Source: Thermoplasmata archaeon
Lineage (GTDB): Archaea > Thermoplasmatota > Thermoplasmata > Thermoplasmatales > Thermoplasmataceae
Length of the DNA stretch: 10,906 bases
Assembly (NCBI GenBank): GCA_021797385.1
Contig: JAJZZW010000055.1
Coordinates: forward strand, 1 to 10,906
Direction of reading: 5' to 3'
Part shown: positions 1 through 7,659 of the stretch, piece after piece
How the letters are laid out: each line of letters starts with the position of its first letter
How positions within the stretch are numbered: the stretch's first letter is position 1
Position numbers and translations under genes: made by a program
Notes under the pieces: model-generated
The model's database searches: none
Told to the model about the DNA's origin: nothing
The model's input: only the letters and a program-made list of their open reading frames with translations

Positions 1-2
1 TT

Positions 3-560
3 TTCAGCATAACTGATCTTTATTCAATTCCTGTAGATGTAAATGTTATATTGAGTTCAATCAATGATACTTTTACACTTCCTGGACAAATAAAAGCAAG
101 AAATTCAATTGAAGGTATAAGAAAATGCCTTCCGATGCTTTTGAACTTGGAAGAGTTCAATAAGATTATTATTGGTATCGACCCAGGACCAAAACCGGGA
201 GTGGCCGTCATGGGGGATGGTGTATTATTGGAGGCTTGGGAATGCCCGGTGATAGCAAATATTCGGGAAAGTATAATTCGTATTATAGAAGATTATAGTT
301 ACCGTTACGTAATGATTAAAATCGGTAACGGTGATAGACCAAATAGAGATTTAATTATCAAACATTTAAAGAATTTGGCACCAATGATCATCGTTAACGA
401 GGAAAATACAAGTACTCCCCATAAAATTCATGATAATGCATTGTCTGCAGCAAGAATATCCCTCATTGATGATAGATATGATATTTCTAAAACGCCAGTA
501 AAATTCAGTAGAAAAAATATTTATGAAAAAGAATTTACAACCTTGCATTCATTGATTTAA
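3..560 (+). CDS. RuvC/RNase H-like fold protein, 5' end cut by window edge
   Basis: The reading frame is open from the left edge, so the gene most likely begins outside the window; a TTG at position 51 could be a start but needs no special status. The recognisable part starts near 165 with a beta-strand and the motif IIIGIDPGPKPGVAV (Asp codon at 180-182), the first strand of the RuvC/YqgF branch of the RNase H fold. Later come VNEENTS (Glu codons 399-404), resembling the second acidic motif of YqgF/RuvC proteins, and KIHDNALSAARI (Asp codon 432-434), resembling the C-terminal acidic helix. Three correctly ordered acidic positions suggest a metal-dependent nuclease or resolvase-like protein, but the substrate is unknown. 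The roughly 50 residues before the fold are not recognised. It converges on the surface-protein gene with 21 bases between stop codons. A degenerate, non-catalytic member remains possible. Confidence 0.6.
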   Translation, partial: FSITDLYSIPVDVNVILSSINDTFTLPGQIKARNSIEGIRKCLPMLLNLEEFNKIIIGIDPGPKPGVAVMGDGVLLEAWECPVIANIRESIIRIIEDYSYRYVMIKIGNGDRPNRDLIIKHLKNLAPMIIVNEENTSTPHKIHDNALSAARISLIDDRYDISKTPVKFSRKNIYEKEFTTLHSLI

Positions 561-581
561 AGTTTAAAGAAAGTTAATTAA

Positions 582-1412
582 TTATTTACTCTTCTGTGTT
601 TTCTTTGATGATTTTGATCTTTTCCATTTAGGTACACGCACGGTATTTCTTCTTCCGGACGCAACAATAAGGAATATTGCAAATGCAACTGCAACAGCGG
701 CTATGTAATATACCCAATCATAATTTGGTGCCTTACCATTATAGAATACTATGGATGATTTTCCCTGAAGTGTTATAACCGGATTATTTGTGGTTACTGT
801 TAATGTATTCTTTCCTTTATATACAGAAGCCGCCGGAACGGTAATATTATCCTTATAAACAGAATTTCCATTTATTTTAGCTATATGGCTTGGGGGCAGG
901 ACTTTGGAAGATGTTCCATGGGCTATAGTATAAGTCAGAGTTATGTTATATATAGGTACAGGGTCTGAATTTTTAACTGTTGCACTTAAAACTATGGGTC
1001 TACTGACGTTGATCGTTATGCTGGAAGTGTATGAAATTTTATGACCGGTTGAATTTATAGCATAGCCATCTACGTATCCATAAATATTTTCGCATTCTGA
1101 TGGTGCAGTAACGGCTATAGAGAACGTTCCATTTGTTGAGCTATGATAATAAAATAGTGGAGAGAGACCGGTGTCGTTAACAGCTCCGAAATACGCCGCA
1201 ACAGAGTAATTATGATACCCAGAATGTGCAATACTAAGATTAACGTTGAATGTTTCGTTTTCATAAACGCAGGCCGGAGCTGATGGAGTAAAAGAGAAAT
1301 TGGATGCGGAGGCTTCCGGTATCTCTGTATGTATGCTTGAAACTGGAGCTACACCTGATAATGCGATTAGAGCGAAAATCACTGAAAACATGATTAATAA
1401 TGTATATTTCAT
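582..1412 (-). CDS. Secreted, C-terminally membrane-anchored surface protein
   Basis: A 276-residue protein with a signal peptide or signal anchor at residues 1-25 (MKYTLLIMF followed by a hydrophobic run to about G20). A beta-rich ectodomain spans about 30-230, one transmembrane helix about 235-251, and the strongly basic tail (about 253-276) is rich in Lys, Arg and Ser. The ectodomain looks like two Ig/CARDB-like sandwiches (about 38-138 and 139-225), inferred from alternating hydrophobic residues rather than family recognition. It has ten N-X-S/T sequons (N38, N52, N58, N68, N80, N94, N120, N135, N156, N189) and two cysteines (C48, C107) that could form a disulfide. The ATG is 5 bases after the aglB stop and has a well-placed GAGGT, which fixes the start and implies co-translation with aglB. 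Likely role: a glycoprotein substrate or accessory partner of AglB at the cell surface; the function is inferred from context only. Confidence 0.8.
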   Translation of the reverse strand: MKYTLLIMFSVIFALIALSGVAPVSSIHTEIPEASASNFSFTPSAPACVYENETFNVNLSIAHSGYHNYSVAAYFGAVNDTGLSPLFYYHSSTNGTFSIAVTAPSECENIYGYVDGYAINSTGHKISYTSSITINVSRPIVLSATVKNSDPVPIYNITLTYTIAHGTSSKVLPPSHIAKINGNSVYKDNITVPAASVYKGKNTLTVTTNNPVITLQGKSSIVFYNGKAPNYDWVYYIAAVAVAFAIFLIVASGRRNTVRVPKWKRSKSSKKTQKSK

Positions 1413-1417
1413 TTAAT

Positions 1418-1424
1418 TTACCTC
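1418..1424 (-). promoter_or_regulatory. Shine-Dalgarno site inside the end of aglB
   Basis: On the minus strand GAGGTAA overlaps the last Arg codon and stop codon of aglB. GAGGT complements the archaeal 16S rRNA tail and lies 7 bases before the ATG at 1412. It is the clearest ribosome site in the window and belongs to the one gene that has no room for its own promoter, which supports translational coupling. Confidence 0.7.
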
Positions 1425-4400
1425 TTTTTCCTCGATCTGATTGAAGAACCGATAATTCCTGCAAGTAATGCAGCTACTATTATGCCGATGCCTATATAGA
1501 TTGTAATATCAGGATTCGCTGTGTAATCATTAATTATAGTGGTTCCTGATGATCCTGTACCTATTGTGGCTGAAGGCAGCACTGGGGTAATGGTCTTATT
1601 ATCATAAATTTCTCCTATACTCGTTGTAGTATTAGTGTCAACATCTATTGGCACTGAGTGTAATATTCTTCCATGTATACCATTTGCGTAGATATATACT
1701 ATGATACTCTCCCCCGGATTTAGTGTTATATTTGTAAGGTTTTTGCCGTTATAGGTGAGATATGCACTTATATCATCTACCGATTTCAAATGGGCCGAAT
1801 TTGAAATGCTCATGAATATATTCAGCGAAGTACTATTTGTATTCTTAATGGTTATGGGAATCATGTTTATTGTTCCGTTTACAGCAGCGTAATTAGAGTA
1901 CGTGAAATTATACCCTGCCCCTTTTAGCACGTCCACCGTTATATTACCTATGCTCTGTGCAAAGTTGGTGTTATTAACCTTTATCCAGATAGGTATTGTG
2001 TTGTTACCAGCAGGAACAGCAGGAATTTCAATAACAATACTTACACTTTTTGTGGTATTTACTGGAATTGTGAAATTATTTTCGGAGAAATTTAGATTCC
2101 ATATACTTTTACCCGAATAAAGGTAAATTGTATTATTTATATTCCCTTTGTTCTGTATAGTTACATTTGTTGTGACCTTCTCACCGACATATCCGGTTAC
2201 ACTTGGGTCTGTAAGCACATATTTATATAGAGGCACAAGCTTAAGTGTGAGAGTCTCGGTAATTGATTTATTAAGGTATAGCGATACAGATTTTGAATAA
2301 TTAAACCATATTCCATTCTGGCTTGTTGAATTTATTAGTGTAAATTCGTAAGTACTGTTAGCCGGTAGGAAAATAGTGTGCGTTATTTCTGATGTGGTTA
2401 TATACATTGAAGAATCGATGATGGTAAGATTTGTTGGAACATCCTTGCTGTTATACCCTTTAAGAGTAACGCTGAATGCGGGCATCATAAAAATATTGAA
2501 GGTCTTATTACTGAATGCATTTAATGTCGCGTTTTCGAAGTATGCATAATGATTTCCAGAATACGTATAGTTTGCATATATTCCATATGTTCCTGGATTA
2601 AGGCCACTTACGGAGTAATTACCAGAAGAGGTCGAGTTTGTACTTTCAACAGTTTTTCCATCTCTTGTAATATCGATATGCACTCTACCGGAAATGGCTG
2701 TACTATTTGAATAATAAACGACGTTACCACTTAACTTGTCTTTAATTTCTGTGGGGACAAGACCGATCTTGAAGGTAGTATTGCCTGCAGATACTGTTAC
2801 ATTTATATATTGACCTTTGGCGTTTACATATGAATACGCGCCTGTTGAATTTATGAAGTTACCGCTCGAGGTTATTGTGTAATTGGATGACGGCAACACC
2901 ATAGTTGTGTTACTGCTCTGCGCCGTCTCTATTTCCTCGGTTCCGTTCTTAATGCGGTATGATGCTGGTATATTCAGATTATTTGTAATATCTATTTTAT
3001 AACCTTTAACATAAACGATATCCACTGTTGTATTTTGAGTTATTGTAATTCTGCTAAGATTTACAATAGTCCCGTTTACTTCATTGGTTTCATTATAAGA
3101 ATACAGTGTGTATGTCCCTGCGGGTATATGTGATAATCTAACAGGAATTCCAGTTGAATTAATGAGATAGGTTACAGGTCGTTCTATTGTCTTATTTGAA
3201 TTTATCAGGCTAAAATAGAGGTCTGTATTCTTCATAAATATCTGGGAATTGGAGTTATTGACTACAGTGCCTGTTATTACCGGCACTATGTAAGCACTCT
3301 TACTTGAAACTTGGGTATAGTATATGCCCTCAGCAACTTCTCCAATTGCCGTATTGTTTGTCATCTTTAATGTATAGGTGTTATATGAACCAATTAAAGA
3401 TATATTTCCATTGTAATCTCTCGATGAATCGTTGTAAATGGATATATTTACACTAACCAGTTTCTGGGATACATTATATATTTGTTCATTTATATTGTTA
3501 TTTGTATTATTATAGTAATATGGAGATTCGATTCTTACAGTGCTTGTATTATAACCATAAAGAGTGGCAATTCCGCTATTGAGCTCTGAATAATAATATG
3601 GAACCGTTCCATTGTATACTATTAGTATCCCCTCCGTAGCATAGCGAAGAGAGTTGTTGGTTGATGCTGTAATATTGTATGGAGCCTTAATATCAAGGTT
3701 CAATGTAATATTATAAGAGGTATCAGGGTTTGATACATTGAATCCGGATAAGGTGGTGCTGTTAAACGTTCCAGTTCCAGAGATTGAATAATTTCCAATT
3801 GGCAGATAAATACGGTAAACATTACTGGAATTGGAATAAACAGAATACAGGAACGCACTTGAATTTGTGGCGAGTATTTCATAATGCCCACTGTAATCCT
3901 TTGTCCCCTTCATTGTAGATCGAATATTGTAATAATGTGCCTGATGATAATTTATATTCATCACTACGTTACCTGTAACATTCAATGTCTGTACGAATGC
4001 TTTTCCTGAGTCGTTGGAATAAATAGTATATACACCGTATGGCATATTTATATGGTAATATCCGGTAGAATTGGCGGTTACGTTCAGTGCATCTGATATT
4101 ATCCCATTGAAGTATACCCAAACTTTAGCACCAGGGGCGGCTTTTCCTGATACATTGGCTGTCAATTCTGGTGTAAGTGTGATTGATTTTGTATTATTCC
4201 ATCCAGAAAGTGTAACAGAATTTTTATCCTCACTCCCATTTGATTTTATTGTAACAATATAGGTTCCAGGGAATACTGAGATACTTACCGTTCCGTTACT
4301 CGGAGTTATTGCTTTGAATGTATAATTTCCCTCTGTTTGATTTACATAAACTGTATATCCAGATAGAGCAAGACTGTCCACGGAAGCTGTTACCTTAATC

Positions 4401-7400
4401 TGATCCATTTTTATGGTTAAATTATAATGCTGCTGTGTTTTATAGCTAACATCTATTGTTGTGAAATTTTTATATATGTTACCGTCTGTTTTTACCGTTA
4501 CATTATAGTTATATGGAATCACATTGCTCACAGAGTAAATGCCATTTGTTATGGTCACATTCCTTGTGATTCCGTATGTAGAATTGTCAAGTATAATTGT
4601 ACCGCTGTTTACGGCGTTGGAAGATGTTATATTATCAAGTATAACATTACCATAAACCGTATTCCTATGCAGGATCATATTCTCTGTAATGTTATAGTTA
4701 CCGATCCGCTCTCCCTGATTGGTAGATACATTTACTGAGTTCGTACCAATAATATTTGTACCTTCCATAGAAAGCGAATTTACACTTCCTGTAGAATAAA
4801 CAAGGGTGTCATTTCCTGGTAATCCGGTTATTGTATAATATCCGGCGCTGTTTGTTGTAACTATCTCATGAGGTATTCCATACTGATCATCAATTGTTAT
4901 ATGAACTCCAGCAACACCTGCACCTGTGGCTGATGTTACCCTGCCGGTTATTACTGCACCCGGGTAATACTGGATGATTGGATCCTCTTCGCCGATCAGG
5001 TTTGCAGGGAGGAGCACTTCTGTTCCTTTTCCTTCCTTCTGATATGTGTATGCTGTCTGTATGGGTATAAGTGTCCATCCTGGAGTGGTGGATGTTGCAT
5101 TCTTTGTAGGATTGTATTCTGAAGCATAATAAACCAGTTCAAAATTGCTCATATTAAATGCTGGAGATACAGATATTCTACCCCCCTCTAGTTCGCTTAG
5201 ATACTGTGGTGGTATACCAACAACAGTGTTGTATATAGTAGTGTTATAAAACGTGGGTGTGTAGCTAAGGCTATAACTGGTCACTGTGGCACCTGCTGGG
5301 AGTTTGTTAAGTGGATATGTGGCACCAGTGCTTGTTGTTGCAATTACATTATAGTAGTTTATGGGCACAACTTCTCCATCTGCCGTATATGACGCCGTAT
5401 CTGTTAGGTATGCAGGAGCATAGAAAATTCCCGGATTGTTCCCTGAAAATGGAAATAGTGCATGATCTATCTGAATATATGATAATGATGATCCTGTTAC
5501 CTTTTCGAGGCCGGTATATGCAGATACAAGTATACTCACATTATATTTTGTAGACAGTTGGCCCATTATAAGTGCGTGCATTGCATTACCTGATGTAGTC
5601 ACATTTATCTGATGGCTGCCATATGCAGTTTCATTTAACAGAGGGAGGTACCGTGAAGCCAGTGGATTTCCATACATGCCTGTTAAGGTATTTGTTTCAT
5701 TGATTCCAAAATATTTATCCATGACAGCTGTTATAGTTGCGTTGAAATGACCATCGGAATAGCCGCCTGGAGTCTGCAGAACTCTTGATATGAAGAGTGA
5801 AATCCTCTGTGTCTGATTCTGCGCCAATAATATCTGCCCTGCGCTGGCTATTCCCTGCTGGAAATCATCGGCCACTGTTGGATGCCGGCCCTGCTCAAGT
5901 TCCTGGAAACCATAATCCCACCACGAAACATATGCTGGCCTATCCTGTATAGATTCATTGGCGTTCTGAGTTGCAAGCCATTCAAACGATGCTGCTAGAG
6001 GCTGGGTTTTATTGTCTATTGCTAGTCCATAATTCCCAAATGGATTGTCCGGTCTCAAGCCCTTGGGCAGCGTTGAATTTAGTATATGATCATATGAAGC
6101 CGCACTGTTTTCAGGTACTGACGCAGAAAATGCACCCATCCCGGATGGTATTATTAATATTAAAATTACAATTATGGCAAATCCCACTGTTACACCACTG
6201 ATATTTTTATGCAGTGATTTTCTACCACTTACATGTTTTGATTTCTTTGTGGCTTCATTATGCCTTATTATATCGGCAAAGTACATTATTAGCCCACCAC
6301 CTAGTATAGCATATACTGGTGCAGCAGTGATATTGAATCTTGCAGCCTCAAAACTCATGAATATGGAGAATATTGCAAATATAATTACCAGAAGAATTGC
6401 TTCCTTTTTCTCTTTCAGAAATCTATATATTATAAATGGTACACCAGCAATTCCGAGCAGGAATAAACCGGGTCCAAAATCCGAAATATACTGACCAAGA
6501 GGTGGAGCGGCAGCCTCTGCAATAGTTGAGTATACCCTGGATTTGACAAAATACCCATCCCCAGTTATAAGTTCTTTGAGTATTGCTGGATTGGTCTTAC
6601 TTAATACAAATAATGCTGCAACAATAACTATTACCATGGACGGAATTGTTATTATCCATGGCCTCCTTGCAACAATATTTACAAGAATCCCAAACCCAAC
6701 TATCATAAGTCCCATGACCAGTGGTGGAATAAACCATGTATGCAGCATAAATGTCACATCATAATAATAGAATCCGATTGGGAAGGATGCTGCAACATAA
6801 ATGGCTGTGAGATACGTTAAATATCCTGTAGGTTTTTTAACTATTAAGTTGTAAATAAGCTGAACTGCGACATAGATAAGTAGTATAACTTCTATATAAG
6901 GGAATCCCTGCCAGAAAACTATCAATCCGCCTAGGGAAACCGCGGCCATGAGAATATAAATCGTAGCTATTTTATTTTCTTCGTAATATTTCTTTATTGA
7001 AGTGAAATATGATCTTGTATCTGTGAGTTTACTTATAATTACTCCTTTTTTGGCAGATATTACTGCCATTTCAAAGAAGTATATTGAAAGGAATGCAAAT
7101 ATAAGTTCCGGTGTATGGGCTCTACCGTCTGTGAGTATGCCGGATGTCAAGTTTCCTGGCATAATTGTGAATAATACAGCCGCGAACAACCCTGCTTTCT
7201 TTCCAAATATCTGTTTCGTAATAAGGTAAACAGGTATGATCAAAAGTGCACCATAGAAGGCGTCTGATTCCTGGAATGCATAATAAGCTCCCATTTTAAG
7301 TCCCATGAACGGAGAAAGTATGTATCCTGCAAAAACTATACTCCACTGATAGAAAGGTGGTCTCGGATTGACTGTACCTGCTGGATAATTAAGCAGTATT

Positions 7401-7618
7401 GTATGAGTTAGCTGGGTGTGGGTGTTCAGTATGTACTGAACGAGATAATAATTAAAATAAGGGTCACTACCTCCTGATACGTTGAGGTATGATTGCTGAA
7501 ACGCCAGAGACCATGCAAAAAAGTTTGACAGGAACATGTAAAGGGCAAGCAGCCCTATCAAAACTGGGATCTCTGGATGCCGGGTTAAGTTTTGCTTAAT
7601 TCTATCTGTAATTTCCAT
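1418..7618 (-). CDS. aglB: Giant AglB oligosaccharyltransferase with surface-protein extension
   Basis: AglB/STT3 is the membrane enzyme that moves a lipid-linked glycan onto Asn of N-X-S/T sequons on the outer face of the archaeal membrane. Residues about 18-492 are a multi-span STT3 domain. It contains GGSDPYFNYY (D52, first acidic motif), TDGRAHTPE (D164, H168, E171, second-motif region), TIAE at 365-368 (the TIXE sequon-binding loop) and R427 in a late helix. The extracytoplasmic domain carries WWDYG at 566-570 and LFPFSGNNPGIFYAP near 721-735, both typical of archaeal AglB; a DK/MI motif was not confidently placed. The core ends near 885. Residues 889-2066 are a beta-sandwich extension, with an NEW3-like domain near 1810-1890 and a final helix at 2039-2058 followed by RSRKKR. 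Usual AglBs are roughly 600-1000 residues. I found no cysteine. The start is supported by a TATA box at -33 to -27, implying a leaderless message. Confidence 0.93.
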   Translation of the reverse strand: MEITDRIKQNLTRHPEIPVLIGLLALYMFLSNFFAWSLAFQQSYLNVSGGSDPYFNYYLVQYILNTHTQLTHTILLNYPAGTVNPRPPFYQWSIVFAGYILSPFMGLKMGAYYAFQESDAFYGALLIIPVYLITKQIFGKKAGLFAAVLFTIMPGNLTSGILTDGRAHTPELIFAFLSIYFFEMAVISAKKGVIISKLTDTRSYFTSIKKYYEENKIATIYILMAAVSLGGLIVFWQGFPYIEVILLIYVAVQLIYNLIVKKPTGYLTYLTAIYVAASFPIGFYYYDVTFMLHTWFIPPLVMGLMIVGFGILVNIVARRPWIITIPSMVIVIVAALFVLSKTNPAILKELITGDGYFVKSRVYSTIAEAAAPPLGQYISDFGPGLFLLGIAGVPFIIYRFLKEKKEAILLVIIFAIFSIFMSFEAARFNITAAPVYAILGGGLIMYFADIIRHNEATKKSKHVSGRKSLHKNISGVTVGFAIIVILILIIPSGMGAFSASVPENSAASYDHILNSTLPKGLRPDNPFGNYGLAIDNKTQPLAASFEWLATQNANESIQDRPAYVSWWDYGFQELEQGRHPTVADDFQQGIASAGQILLAQNQTQRISLFISRVLQTPGGYSDGHFNATITAVMDKYFGINETNTLTGMYGNPLASRYLPLLNETAYGSHQINVTTSGNAMHALIMGQLSTKYNVSILVSAYTGLEKVTGSSLSYIQIDHALFPFSGNNPGIFYAPAYLTDTASYTADGEVVPINYYNVIATTSTGATYPLNKLPAGATVTSYSLSYTPTFYNTTIYNTVVGIPPQYLSELEGGRISVSPAFNMSNFELVYYASEYNPTKNATSTTPGWTLIPIQTAYTYQKEGKGTEVLLPANLIGEEDPIIQYYPGAVITGRVTSATGAGVAGVHITIDDQYGIPHEIVTTNSAGYYTITGLPGNDTLVYSTGSVNSLSMEGTNIIGTNSVNVSTNQGERIGNYNITENMILHRNTVYGNVILDNITSSNAVNSGTIILDNSTYGITRNVTITNGIYSVSNVIPYNYNVTVKTDGNIYKNFTTIDVSYKTQQHYNLTIKMDQIKVTASVDSLALSGYTVYVNQTEGNYTFKAITPSNGTVSISVFPGTYIVTIKSNGSEDKNSVTLSGWNNTKSITLTPELTANVSGKAAPGAKVWVYFNGIISDALNVTANSTGYYHINMPYGVYTIYSNDSGKAFVQTLNVTGNVVMNINYHQAHYYNIRSTMKGTKDYSGHYEILATNSSAFLYSVYSNSSNVYRIYLPIGNYSISGTGTFNSTTLSGFNVSNPDTSYNITLNLDIKAPYNITASTNNSLRYATEGILIVYNGTVPYYYSELNSGIATLYGYNTSTVRIESPYYYNNTNNNINEQIYNVSQKLVSVNISIYNDSSRDYNGNISLIGSYNTYTLKMTNNTAIGEVAEGIYYTQVSSKSAYIVPVITGTVVNNSNSQIFMKNTDLYFSLINSNKTIERPVTYLINSTGIPVRLSHIPAGTYTLYSYNETNEVNGTIVNLSRITITQNTTVDIVYVKGYKIDITNNLNIPASYRIKNGTEEIETAQSSNTTMVLPSSNYTITSSGNFINSTGAYSYVNAKGQYINVTVSAGNTTFKIGLVPTEIKDKLSGNVVYYSNSTAISGRVHIDITRDGKTVESTNSTSSGNYSVSGLNPGTYGIYANYTYSGNHYAYFENATLNAFSNKTFNIFMMPAFSVTLKGYNSKDVPTNLTIIDSSMYITTSEITHTIFLPANSTYEFTLINSTSQNGIWFNYSKSVSLYLNKSITETLTLKLVPLYKYVLTDPSVTGYVGEKVTTNVTIQNKGNINNTIYLYSGKSIWNLNFSENNFTIPVNTTKSVSIVIEIPAVPAGNNTIPIWIKVNNTNFAQSIGNITVDVLKGAGYNFTYSNYAAVNGTINMIPITIKNTNSTSLNIFMSISNSAHLKSVDDISAYLTYNGKNLTNITLNPGESIIVYIYANGIHGRILHSVPIDVDTNTTTSIGEIYDNKTITPVLPSATIGTGSSGTTIINDYTANPDITIYIGIGIIVAALLAGIIGSSIRSRKKR
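2249..4954 (-). repeat. About eleven PEGA/carboxypeptidase-regulatory-like units in AglB
   Basis: These bases encode AglB residues 889 to about 1790. The first unit is the clearest: TGRVTSATGAGVAGVHITID, then an NSAGYYTITGLPG turn, the classic carboxypeptidase regulatory-like pattern. Similar units follow every 75-100 residues and most close with a Pro/Gly turn and a Tyr strand: FPGTYIVTIKSNG, MPYGVYTIYSND, LPIGNYSISG, IPAGTYTLYSYN, LPSSNYTITSSG, LNPGTYGIYANYT. Units in the middle (about 1290-1430) are divergent and their borders are uncertain. The units are diverged in protein sequence and I saw no DNA-level tandem repeat, so the array looks old rather than newly amplified. Confidence 0.6.
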
Positions 7619-7644
7619 AGTTTAATTGCGATAATGAAATTAAG

Positions 7645-7659
7645 ATATAAAAATTTACC
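7645..7659 (-). promoter_or_regulatory. BRE/TATA promoter of aglB
   Basis: On the minus strand GGTAAA (7659-7654), matching the archaeal BRE pattern RNWAAW, is followed at once by TTTTTATATC with TTTATAT at 7651-7645. This TATA box sits 27-33 bases before the aglB ATG, and no Shine-Dalgarno sequence lies between. That spacing predicts transcription starting at or within a few bases of the ATG, a leaderless mRNA. The element begins right after the permease stop codon. Confidence 0.6.

Noticed and set aside
51..560. A complete gene starting at the TTG at 51
   Set aside because: The frame stays open to the left edge, and no promoter or ribosome site is evident before 51. A gene truncated by the window is more likely.
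4427..4738. Plus-strand frame of about 100 codons opposite aglB
   Set aside because: It lies wholly inside the aglB extension, its translation follows antisense Asn/Thr/Ile codons, and it matches no recognisable family.
1418..4954. DNA-level tandem or CRISPR-like repeats in the A/T-rich aglB extension
   Set aside because: Short words such as those encoding Asn-Ser-Thr recur, but there is no constant-length direct repeat with spacers. The periodicity is at the protein level only.
4890..5078. Minus-strand second frame inside aglB near the core/extension joint, as a sign of frameshift
   Set aside because: The main frame continues smoothly from the AglB core into a clear carboxypeptidase-regulatory-like unit, so no frameshift is needed.
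6174..6494. Plus-strand frame of about 100 codons opposite the STT3 membrane region
   Set aside because: Antisense of hydrophobic helices gives a false membrane-like protein; the minus strand holds clear conserved AglB sequence.
7619..7659. Riboswitch or structured leader before aglB
   Set aside because: The gap is only 41 bases and is explained by a BRE/TATA element with a leaderless start.
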